From Ailurus styani (taxonomy: Eukaryota; Chordata; Mammalia; Carnivora; Ailuridae): a stretch of 64,000 bases of DNA. A model generated the notes under the pieces. It had not been told where the DNA came from. It searched no databases and saw only the letters and a list, made by a program, of their open reading frames with translations. The DNA is taken from assembly GCA_002007465.1 (NCBI GenBank), contig LNAC01000772.1:109778-173777 (forward strand). The letters are read 5' to 3'. Of the stretch, positions 23,132 through 35,080 are shown in pieces (the stretch's first letter is position 1; each line of letters starts with the position of its first letter). Both the position numbers and the translations under genes were made by a program.

Positions 23132-24001
23132 ATGGCTAGGGACCTAATCAATGTGGACATTAGTAATATGACAGAACTAGAGTTCAGAAAGACAATTATC
23201 AAGGTGTTGGCTGGGCTCAAAAAAAGCATGGAAGATCAGATCATATCCCTCCCTAGAGAAATAAAAACACTTTCTGGAGAAATGAAAGGACTAAAATCTA
23301 ACCAAGTTGATATAAAAAAAAAGCTATTAATGAGGTGCAATCATAAATGGAGGCTCTTACTGCTAGGATAAATGAGGCAGAAGAGAAAATTAGTGATATA
23401 GAAGACCAAATGACAGAGAATAAAGAAGCTGAGGAAAAGAGAGACAAAAAACTACTGGACCATGAGGGGAGAATTTGAGAGATAAGTGATACTATAAGAT
23501 GAAATAATATTAGAATAATTGGGATCCCAGAAGATGAAGAGAGAGTGAGAGAGGTAGAAGGTACATTGGAGCAAACTGTAGTACAGAATTTCCCCAATTT
23601 AGCAAAGGGAACAAGCATCAAAGTACACGAGTCAAAGAGAACCCCCTTCAAAATCAATAAAAATAGGTCCACATCCTGTCATCTAGTAGTAAAACTTACA
23701 AGTCTTAGTGACAAAGAGAAAATCCTGAAAGCAGCTCAGGAAAAAGAGGGCTATAACATACAATGGTAGAAATATTCGACTGACAGCAGACCTATCCACA
23801 GAGACCTGGCAGGCCAGAAAGAACTGGCATGATATATTCAGAGCACCAAACAAGAAAAATATGCAACCAAGAATATTATATCCAGCTAGGCTGTCATTGA
23901 AAATAGAAGGAGAGATAAAAAGATTCCAGGACAAACAAAAACTCAAGGAATTTGCAAACACCAAGCCAGCCCTATAGGAAATATTGAAAGGGGTCCTCTA
24001 A
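23132..24001 (+). pseudogene. L1-B ORF1, broken
   Basis: The start is ATG at 23132 (MARDLINVDISNMTELEFRK). The coiled-coil part reads to about 23320, where an extra A in a homopolymer shifts frame. Two TGA codons near 23475 and 23500 sit at the same places as in L1-A. RRM-type sequence follows (VVQNFPNLAKGTSIKVHESK, KEKILKAAQEK). TAA at 23999-24001 ends it. Confidence 0.85.
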
Positions 24002-24080
24002 GCAAAGAGAACCCAAAAGAAACATAGACCAGAAAGGAAGAGACACAATATACAGTAACAGGCACCTTACAGGCAATACA

Positions 24081-26341
<2,261 letters not shown>

Positions 26342-26935
26342 AGAAAAAAGGAAAAAATAAGAAATTATTAATGCCAAGAAAAATTTTTAAGAAACATATA
26401 TTAAAGAAGAAATGTAATTATCTCAGTAGCATATTGACCTTGGTGTTAAAAATGGGATGTCAACAATCAAAAGTGATTTAACAAAAGTGGCAATACATTG
26501 GAAGAATGGGGGAGGGAAGCCAAAAGGTGTGTAAATGCGAAGTACTATTTTCACACCAGATAGCTGATGGGCAATGCTTAAAGGAATAAATTGATAGATA
26601 GCCATGTAAGCATTTTTCTTTGAAATTTGGAAGTTCCAATGCTGAAAGTGATCACCTTCATGAAATCCAACCTGAAGTAGGGAGGGAGTTGCTGGGGACT
26701 GCCAGCATTAAATCTCATGTTTCTAGCACTCTGGCTTTTTAATCCATGAATATGCATTCCTTAGGTAGATACAAAGATCAGTATTTGAAGGTAAAATATA
26801 CTTCAGATGTAGGAAGGAGACATAGCTGCAGTCACTTACAAAGTGGAATATGACAGCCCTCGCTCTGGGAAGGCATTGGGAAAAAGTGTTCACATGCACC
26901 CTTCATAGCTTTTCAAGGTTTGTTATCACTCTGGT
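26342..26935. other. Unclassified sequence right of L1-B
   Basis: An A-rich start, then sequence with no repeat or gene I recognise. Confidence 0.5.
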
Positions 26936-26966
26936 GACTTACACATCCTTTTTTTTTTTTAAATGT

Positions 26967-26968
<2 letters not shown>

Positions 26969-27004
<36 letters not shown>
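26969..27004. repeat. (TA)n microsatellite
   Basis: About eighteen uninterrupted ta units next to the tail of a minus-strand SINE. Confidence 0.95.
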
Positions 27005-27008
<4 letters not shown>

Positions 27009-27198
27009 AAGATTTTGTTTATTTATTTGACAGAGAGAGAGAGAGATCACAAGTAGGCAGAGAGGCAGGCAGAGAGAGAGGAGGAAGCAGGATCCCTGGA
27101 GAGCAGAGAGCCCAATGAGGGGCTCGATCCCAGGACCCTGAGATCATGACCTGAGCCAAAGGCAGAGGCTTTAACCCACTAAGCCACCCAATGGCCCC
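27005..27198 (-). mobile_element. CAN-SINE
   Basis: Minus-strand SINE (aagattttgtttatttattt to gccacccaatggcccc). The flanks aatgttgtatata (about 26962) and aatgttatatat (27201) look like an imperfect target duplication. Its first part was also copied to 28700-28750. Confidence 0.88.
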
Positions 27199-27655
27199 TT
27201 AATGTTATATATCTTTTTACTGTGGTAAAATACATATAACATTAAACTTACCATTTTCTGTATTTTTAAGTGCACAGTTCAGTGACATTAAATACAGGTT
27301 CATTGTTGTGTTACCACCACCATCCATTATTCCAAACAGAAACTGTCCCCTCTAAACACTAACCCATCTCCCAGCCCCTGGCCACCACCAGCCTACTCTA
27401 TGAATCCTTCTCTATGAATTTGACCAGTCTAGGGACCTCACATAAGTGGAATCATACACGATTTATACTTTGCGACTGCCTTATTTCACGTAGCACAATG
27501 TCTTCTAGTTTCATCCATGTTGTAGCAGGAGTTAGAATTTTCTTCCTTTTCAAGGCTGAAAAAATAGTGCATTCTATTAGTCATGTTGTAGCAGGAGTTA
27601 GAATTTTCTTCCTTTTCAAGGCTGAAAAAATAGTGCATTCTATTAGTCAGGATTT
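27199..27655 (-). repeat. Old L1 3'-end fragment (left part)
   Basis: Minus-strand old L1: taaaatacatataacattaa, ccacccatcc-type block, cagcccctggccaccaccag, tcacataagtggaatcatac, tttcatccatgttgtagcag. It is interrupted at about 27640 by another repeat and resumes at 28026. A 66-bp segment is duplicated within it (27516-27647). Confidence 0.8.
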
Positions 27656-27850
27656 TCCAGAGAAACAGAACCAGTGGGATACATATAGAACTATTTAAGA
27701 GGTGATGTATTATAAGAAAATTCAGGCCAAGTCCAAAGCCCCAAAAACCAGGAACTCTGATGTCCTAGGCTAAAAGAAGATGAATGTCCAAGCTCCAAAA
27801 TATTGAGAATTTACCCTTCTTTTATCTCTTTGTTCTCTTCAGGCCCTCAG
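27463..27850 (+). repeat. Left arm of a 388-bp inverted repeat
   Basis: The reverse complement of this segment is found at 28752-29139 with about three substitutions over roughly 320 aligned bases. Two of the differences are CpG to TpG/CpA changes in the right arm. Confidence 0.95.
27516..27647. repeat. Perfect 66-bp tandem duplication
   Basis: Units 27516-27581 and 27582-27647 are identical and adjacent; each starts catgttgtagcaggagttag. The inverted copy at 28752-29139 has a single unit. Confidence 0.97.
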
Positions 27851-28025
27851 TGGATTGGATGATGCCCACCAACACTGGTGAGGGTGTATCTTTTTACTCA
27901 GTCTATTGATTGAAATGCTAATCTCTTCCAGAAACACCCTCACAGACACAGCCAGAAATAGTGTTTTACCAGCTATTCTGGGATCCTGTAGCCCAGTCAA
28001 GCTGACACAATATTGACTATCATAT
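27640..28025 (+). repeat. Ancient interspersed repeat
   Basis: The signature tagtcaggattttccagaga / aacagaaccagtgggataca, then aaatgctaatctcttccaga, and an end with cccagtcaagctgacaca fits a common ancient mammalian repeat inserted in the old L1. I cannot name the family with certainty. It carries a 66-bp deletion relative to the inverted copy. Confidence 0.65.
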
Positions 28026-28120
28026 AGATTGTATATGTATACCACATTTTTTGTATCCATTCATCTGTTGATGGACATTAGGTAGTTTCCACCTTTAGCA
28101 CCTATGACCTCAAGTTGCAA
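28026..28120 (-). repeat. Old L1 3'-end fragment (continuation)
   Basis: The sequence ccacattttttgtatccatt / catctgttgatggacattag continues the old minus-strand L1 of 27199-27655. Confidence 0.75.
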
Positions 28121-28714
28121 ATGACAGCACTAGAGGCAGTATTGGGGGTTTGGAATGGGGAGGAGGGAATAGGGGAGGGTTGGAAATGCCTCACATGTGG
28201 CGAAATGGCCATTTCCACCTGCCTTGGAAGCCTGACCTCGGAGATGCCATCAGCTGAGGAACAGAGCTAAGACTAATGTGAAACCAGAGGACAGGGTGGG
28301 GAAGCTACATCATAATAGGAAAGTTTATCGTGGGTTTTTCTTTCCTTTACTTTTTTCCAACTTTATTGAAAATGTTCCCCTAACACTTTTACTTTGTATA
28401 AGGTGTGGACACCACATTTTTTCCCCTAATGTTTCACAAGGTGTTTTAGAATAACATTCCATAACATACAGGAGCTGCAGGAAGGCAACCCAGGCTCAGG
28501 GATACTGCCCTCTGTGCTGGACAGCAGACTGCCTCTGGGTGCAGAAGGGATCCCCTCAGACAGGCTCCCACCAGACCTGGGACTAAGGAAGAGAAAATAC
28601 CTTTACAGTACTATATTGCCAAAAATGGGTATATATGTAAGTGGATATACACTTATACTTACATCCTTTTTAAAAAATGTTATATATATATATAAAGATT
28701 TTGTTTATTTATTT

Positions 28715-28717
<3 letters not shown>

Positions 28718-28750
<33 letters not shown>
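28718..28750. repeat. (GA)n run in truncated SINE
   Basis: Sixteen ga units that end a truncated minus-strand SINE (aagattttgtttatttattt); the inverted arm begins two bases later. Confidence 0.9.
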
Positions 28751-28751
<1 letters not shown>

Positions 28752-28754
<3 letters not shown>

Positions 28755-29139
28755 AGGGCCTGAAGAGAACAAAGAGATAAAAGAAGGGTGAATTCTCAAT
28801 ATTTTGGAGCTTGGACATTCATCTTCTTTTAGCCTAGGACATCAGAGTTCCTGGTTTTTGGGGCTTTGGACTTGGCCTGAATTTCCTTGTTCTCCAGCTG
28901 CAGACAACAGGATGTGGGACTTCTCAGCCTGAATAACTGCATGAGCTGATTCTTATAATACATCACCTCTTAAATAGTTCTATATGTATCCCACTGGTTC
29001 TGTTTCTCTGGAAAATCCTGACTAATAGAATGCACTATTTTTTCAGCCTTGAAAAGGAAGAAAATTCTAACTCCTGCTACAACATGGATGAAACTAGAAG
29101 ACATTGTGCTATGTGAAATAAGGCAGTCACAAAGTATAA
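28752..29139 (-). repeat. Right arm of the inverted repeat (copied segment)
   Basis: Inverted copy of 27463-27850. It keeps a 66-bp piece (about 28885-28950, with gcagacaacaggatgtggga) that the left arm lost, and lacks the left arm's tandem duplication, so the copy predates both changes. Confidence 0.95.
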
Positions 29140-29183
29140 GTAAGTATATATATATATATCCACTTACTGTATGTAAGTGGATA

Positions 29184-30403
29184 CATACAATTCAAATTCA
29201 TGTTTTCAAGAACCAACTACATATATGTTTTCTATTATCTCACATAGAGCTAATTAAAGAAAACCCTTATCTTGCTATTTAAGTATAATTGGCCTACTTT
29301 GCCATTAATGTATTTCTTTCTACAAGCTTAGAAACATGAGTCTGGGAGTATGTGGTCTTCATCAGATGACCAAGGAGACCCATGGCATAAAGAGTTTGGA
29401 GTCCTAGCACTGCAGCACTTCCATCACTCCCAGAGGGTATAGGCCTGGCAGTAGCTGCCATGTGCTCCTGAGGCCAGGACCACTGTGCAGTCTGACCTCT
29501 GTGCAGTCAGATGTCCCTGCTGTCAGGGTGCTGAGCTCTGTCTAAGCACAGAGAGCCCAAAGCACAGGTCTGAGAGCCCTGAATGCAGCAGCTCATGCAA
29601 GCACAAGAGTCACAACGCACCAGTCAGGTGGGTCATCTGAGAAGTCTCATCATCTCTGAGAGACCCCTTTCCCAGAGCCAGAGTCAGCTTAGAGGCTGGA
29701 AGTGGCAATGAGACAGAGGAATAAGCACCTATAAAGACTGAGCAGCCCCCCAAGGCACTACTTTGGTGGCACAGGATAAAAGTTAATTTGTTCCTGCTAC
29801 TTGGTGGGTAGGAGAGTAGTAGTTGGAGAGAAAGACCAGATTACTCTAGAAAAAACCAACCTCATTTGCTAAGCATTATTTGTGCTATAGTGGTATATGT
29901 CCTGCATGCAGCTGTTTATGGGGGGGGTGTCTAGAATCCTGTGGCAAACCACTTCCTCCATGTCCAACCTGCCACACCCTTTCCTATTTTGTTGTTTTGG
30001 GTCAAAGCTAGGAACTGCCTTCACCCAAGGCCTCTGCCCACATGTGCACCTATTCTGGCTGAACTTCCCCTGCCCCTCAGCCTGCCTCTTCCTGGCCCAT
30101 CTAAACTTCCCCCAGTCTGGCTCCTTCAAAACCCTTGGTGACATGGGTGACACACCTGTCATCAGTCACATTCCTACCCTGATTCCTTGATACTTGGGGT
30201 AACACTCTAACCTTTTCTGAGGCAGGGCTCAACAAGGAATCCATGTACTGACAGGGGAGCCCCCAACCTGCCATATCTTTGGTGCTCAATGAACATTTGT
30301 TGAATGAGTGAATGAATGGATGAGGGAATTCAATTAAACAGTAGGTGTCACATGAAACTTCACTTAGAAATAATGTGTGCTCCAGCAGAATTACATTTAA
30401 AGT
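29184..30403. other. Unclassified intergenic sequence
   Basis: No gene. Open frames on both strands at 29869-30190 lack family features. The terminal aacatttgttgaatgagtga (near 30291-30320) is a MIR- or L2-type 3' end. Confidence 0.5.
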
Positions 30404-30418
30404 ACTGAAGCTATTTTA

Positions 30419-30640
30419 TTTTATTTTATTTATTTATTTATTTTTAAAGATTTTATTTATTTATTTCACAGTGGGAGAGAGATCACAAGGAGGCAGAGAG
30501 GCAGGCAGAGAGAGAGAGAGAGGGGGAAGCAGGCTCCCTGCCAAGCAGAGAGCCCGATGCGGGCCTCGATCCCAGGACCCTGAGATCATGACCTGGGCCG
30601 AAAGCAGAGGCTTTAACCCACTGAGCCACCCAGGCGCCCA
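30419..30640 (-). mobile_element. CAN-SINE
   Basis: Minus-strand SINE with a long (ttta)n tail and head ending cccaggcgccca. A perfect 15-bp duplication, actgaagctatttta, is at 30404-30418 and 30641-30655. Confidence 0.95.
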
Positions 30641-30747
30641 ACTGAAGCTATTTTAATTGGCTTTATCTGCAACTGAAAATGGCAATCGGTATGTCTCTGT
30701 ACAAGGAAGATTAATTTTCTTGACTTATATGTGGAAGATAATGGTTT

Positions 30748-30936
30748 CTTTTAAGATTTTATTTATTTATTCGACAGAGAGAGAGATCACAAGTAGGCAA
30801 AGAGGCAGGCAGAGGGAGAGGGGGAAGCAGGCTCCCTGCTGAGCAGAGAGCCCGATGTGGGGCTTGATCCCAGGACCCTGAGATCATGACCTGAGCCGAA
30901 GGCAGAGGCTTAACCCACTGAGCCACCCAGGTGCCT
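30748..30936 (-). mobile_element. CAN-SINE
   Basis: Minus-strand SINE, cttttaagattttatttatt to gccacccaggtgcct. The duplication is gaagataatggttt (30734-30747) and gaaaataatgttta (30937 onward), with mismatches. Confidence 0.9.
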
Positions 30937-30974
30937 GAAAATAATGTTTATTGAACTTTTCTGTCTTCAACCCA

Positions 30975-31200
30975 GACACCATGGTGTGAGTTAAGGCTCA
31001 CATGCTAGCTTGCCTGGGCTCAAATTTCAGCTCTACTACTTACTGCTGTGCAAACAACAATAATTACCCTTGTTGGGCTGCAGTTTTCCCCATCTGAAAA
31101 ATGGGCAAAAATGGAATATATCTCACAGGCTTTTGTGAGGGGTAAGGGGTCCATCAATTAGATGGAGATCTGAGTCATAATGAGCATAATAAGAGATATT
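30975..31200 (+). repeat. MIR fragment
   Basis: The order ctcaaatttcagctctacta / cttactgctgtgcaa, cagttttccccatctgaaaa / atgggc, and cacaggcttttgtgaggggt matches the MIR core well. Confidence 0.75.
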
Positions 31201-31469
31201 ACCTTATTTAGTTTTTAAATGCATTGACACCACATTAAGTGACTAACCTAATGTTCCTGGGAGATTGGTTCCCTATCTCCTGCCCAATCCAGTTGGCTTA
31301 CTCAATGCATAAAGATATAGATAGAGATGAAACAAAATGTATGTAAAATCCATTTAGATCTGGAAATACAGTACGCTGCTTTCACTTACACCTAACTAAG
31401 AATCAGATTACTTCACAAACTATTGTGTCTCTGTTTCAGGAGAACCAAATTAATATCATCTCCATTTTA

Positions 31470-31674
31470 TTTTTTTTTTAAGATTTTATTTATTTATTTG
31501 ACACAGAGAGAGAGAGATTACAAGTAGGCAGAGAGGCAGGCAGAGAGACAGGGGGAGGAGGAAGCAGGCTCCCTGCCGAGCAGAGAGCCCGATGCGGGCC
31601 TCAATCCCAGGACGCTGAGATCATGACCCAAGCCGAAAGTGAAGGGTTTAACCCACTGAGCCACCCAGGCACCC
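31470..31674 (-). mobile_element. CAN-SINE, left member of a facing pair
   Basis: Minus-strand SINE flanked by a perfect 15-bp duplication, atcatctccatttta (31455-31469 and 31675-31689). The tail-proximal ~130 bp are identical in reverse complement to the SINE at 31709-31912. Confidence 0.96.
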
Positions 31675-31708
31675 ATCATCTCCATTTTAAATAACTTAGT
31701 TAAAAGCC

Positions 31709-31912
31709 TGGGTGCCTGGGTGGCTCAGTGGTTTGAAGCCTCCGCTTTCAGCTCGGGTCATGATCTCAGCGTCCTGGGATCGAGGCCCGCATCGGGCTCT
31801 CTGCTCGGCAGGGAGCCTGCTTCCTCCTCCCCCTGTCTCTCTGCCTGCCTCTCTGCCTACTTGTAATCTCTCTCTCTCTGTGTCAAATAAATAAATAAAA
31901 TCTGAAAAAAAA
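31709..31912 (+). mobile_element. CAN-SINE, right member of a facing pair
   Basis: Plus-strand SINE flanked by a perfect 16-bp duplication, aacttagttaaaagcc (31693-31708 and 31913-31928). About eight differences from the neighbouring SINE over ~200 bp, including shared rare variants (gacgctgagatc when read on the minus strand). Confidence 0.96.
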
Positions 31913-31948
31913 AACTTAGTTAAAAGCCACACTATAGAGCATTTGCTG

Positions 31949-31950
<2 letters not shown>

Positions 31951-32000
<50 letters not shown>
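31951..32000. repeat. (GT)25 microsatellite
   Basis: Fifty bases of uninterrupted gt, likely polymorphic. Confidence 0.98.
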
Positions 32001-32001
<1 letters not shown>

Positions 32002-32240
32002 GGGGTGAGAGAGAGATAAAAATGGTTTCTCAGGAATTGCTTATATGTATCTTCTTCCCAGAGCACCCCTCTGCATCAGTTTTCTGGAATATGCTTAATA
32101 ATCTGCTGCACTTAATAAGTTAAGAAACCATGGATGCACTTTTGTAAAAGGTGATTATAGTATCTGTAGCATCATATGTATATTAAGGAAAATATGGGAC
32201 AATTTTGTTAAGAATTACATCCTCATTTAGAGATTTCTCT

Positions 32241-32419
32241 AGGGGCACCTGGGTGCCTCAATCAGTTGAGCGTCTGACCCTTGATTTGACTCAGGTCGTG
32301 ATCTCAGGGTTTTGAGATCGAGCCCCAAGTTGGGCTGTGCACTGAGTATGGAGCCTGCTTAAGATTGTCTTTCTCCCTCTCCTTCTGCCCCTCCCCTCCC
32401 CTATCCCCACAAAAATTAA
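32241..32419 (+). mobile_element. CAN-SINE (older type)
   Basis: Plus-strand SINE, gggcacctgggtgcctcaat to a short acaaaaattaaa tail, with an imperfect duplication (agagatttctcta near 32228; agagatctctctgta at 32420). Confidence 0.88.
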
Positions 32420-34284
32420 AGAGATCTCTCTGTAGCCAGGGTTGGGGTATTTGTGTTTGATTCCTGGTCCTGGCCAGGTTTGGGAATCCCTGTTGAACAG
32501 AGGGAGGTAATGAGGAAAACCACCAGAGAGAAGGAGCAGTTTTTCCTGATTGCTTTCCTGCACAGAGCAGCAGCAGATGCACATGGCAGATCCACATGAG
32601 AAATTCAAGCTGAAAATAGTGCAGCCTCATGCTCAGGAAGGCATGATTTTTCATTCTGGGTCCTAAGTGGCCTTAGGAGGGCTCTGTGCGCAGCACAGAT
32701 GAAATTGCAGACACAACAGGCTTTGGTTTATTCTCATCTGCACACTGAGAAACACTGAATGCCTAGGGTTTTTTTGTTTTTGTTTTTGCTTTTACTCCAG
32801 TGCTCACTGATGCAATCCAAAGTGTGTAAGTGAGGAATTTCAGGCTGTCCAAGGGAGCCTCTCCCAAGGTTCAAGGCTGTGAGGACCCCTGTACTAAGCC
32901 TGGGAAGGTAACCAGGCTCTGTATACATACGATCCTCTAGCAGAAGGGTCATATGTCTTAGAATGTGTCATGTGGGCACTTTTTTTAAGGAAAAACTATG
33001 CAGCAGCATTTTTAAGTATAGCCAAGAATCACATTCCTTTTTCACACAGAGGAATGTAATAGTATACATCATTAAAAAAAAAACCAAAAAACAAAACAAA
33101 AAAACCCCACATATGTTATCTCCAGCAATAAAATTGCATCATTTACTCCCAGGGTGTGATTCAGTAAGAAGAAATTAAAAAAAAAGGGAATTTGGGGGTA
33201 ATTTCTAAAAACAATCAAGTTTTCAAGGTATACCCTATATGGAACATTCTTTTATTGAGTCTCCTTATAAATGCTCAATCAAGTTTCACATGTTTAGAAA
33301 CGTTGGCGTCTTCAACATCAGGGAGGTGATGGAATTTGTGCATTTATTTCTAAAGAAAAGGTAAAAACTGGGAGAAACGTATCTGTGCTTCCTGGTGTGA
33401 GATGGAGCTGATGTTACATATACAACGATAAAAATGACATTGTCAGTTATAAAAATTGTCTTCCATTAATTATGAAAAATACTGCCTCATCTATCAGGTA
33501 ATTTCTGTCTCTCATTTCCACCCCTCCCTGTCTTTCTTTTTCTGTGCCCTCCCTTGCTTCCTCTCCTTCTCACTATCCCCACCCCCAGTCTTTCTTTTTG
33601 GTATGAGATATTGGAAAAGGAAATTTCCTCCCTTGGTGGGAAGGGCAGAGAAGGGGGCGATACACAATAAAAGAGTTAAAAGTAGGCAAAATAATGTCAT
33701 AGGATGATAATTGCTACAGAGGAAATAAAGTGTGTGTATGGCAGACAGAGGATGTCTGGGTGGGGTTCTCAGGTCTCCTGAGGTTACCCCTTACAGAGTC
33801 TGGATGCTCCATGGGGGCTGTCCTTAAGGTGGGCAGAACACTCTGCCAGGACTGCAGGCACATGTGGTCCCCCAAGGAACTCTCCTCACAGCCTCTCAAT
33901 GGACTGACCCTCGTTTCCTCTGAGAGGAGGTGAAGCTGAAAATAGCGGAATGGCTCCATCTGGATTCCCATGGCCAATGTGTTTCCTGCTTCTGTGGGCC
34001 ACACACAGCTAATCGTAGCAATTCACGGACACCTGGTTCCAACAAGTTATTTACAGCTTCTGACTCAGAGTAGACACGTTTGCTGTCATGTTTCTTTACA
34101 AGCAGATAAACTCTCAGACCTTCCTACAATGGTGAAGGGGGATTAGGCAGGCCCACCTGCTGAGCCAGCAGGACAGCAGGCCAGTGCAGTCTTTCTGAAC
34201 TCTGTCAGAATATCATGCTTCATTTTAATCTAAACATTTTAATCTAAAATCGTATTTTGCAAGGTGCTCTTGACTGTGCTTAAA
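32420..34284. other. Unclassified intergenic sequence
   Basis: No gene or confident repeat. Open frames at 33456-33707 and 33714-34004 lack conserved features. Confidence 0.5.
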
Positions 34285-35080
34285 TTTTTTTAACTTATTT
34301 TTTATTGTGGTAAAATGCACATAGCATAAAACTTACCATCTCTAAGTGTACAGTTGAGTGGCCTTAAGTACATTATTGTGCAACTATCAACAACATCCAA
34401 CCACAGAACTTTTTCATTTTCCTGAACTAAAATTCTCCATCCATTAAATTATAACCACTCCTTCTCCCCTTCTCCCAGCCCCTGGCAACCACCATTCTAC
34501 TTTCTGTTTCTATGAATCTGACTGCTGCAGGGGCCTCATATAAGTGGCCCCATCCAATATTTGTCCTTTTGTGACTGGCTTACTTCACTTAGCTTAATGT
34601 TTTCAAAGTTTACCTATTTTGTAGCATATGTCAGAATTTTCTTCCTTTTTATGGTTGGTAATATTCCATTCTATGTACATACCACATTTTATTTATCCAC
34701 TCATTTGTCGATGGACACTGGCTTGCTTCCACCTTTTGACTATTGTGAGTAATGTTACCATGAATGTGAGCATGCAAATATCTGTTTGAGTCCTTATTTT
34801 CAGTCCTCTGGGGCATATATTCAGAAGTGGAATTACTGAATCATATAATAATTCTATGTGTAGCTTTTTTAAGGAATCTTTATACTATTTCCCACAGCAG
34901 CTGCACCATCTTACATTCCCACCAACAGCACACAAGGATTCCAATTTCTCCACATCCTCACCAACACTTACTTTCTGGTTTTGCAGTTATTGTTGCTGTT
35001 GACAATAGCTTTCTTAATGAATAGTAAGTAGTGATTTTGATTTGCATTTTCCTAATGATTAGTGATGTTGAGCATGCCTC
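34285..35080 (-). mobile_element. Old L1, 5'-truncated (minus strand)
   Basis: Colinear with the old L1 at 27199-28120: attgtggtaaaatgcacata, cagcccctggcaaccaccat, catttgtcgatggacactgg, then ccttacattcccaccaacag-type ORF2 end sequence and ttgcattttcctaatgatta. Strongly diverged. Confidence 0.85.

Larger units (their letters stand above)
28648..29169. mobile_element. 522-bp templated insertion flanked by 14-bp direct repeats
   Basis: The direct repeats tatgtaagtggata lie at 28634-28647 and 29170-29183. Between them are a degenerate copy of 26937-27045 (cttacatcc, TA run, SINE tail and GA run) in direct orientation, then the inverted copy of 27463-27850. The composition fits a patchwork copied from DNA 1-2 kb away. 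Confidence 0.7.
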
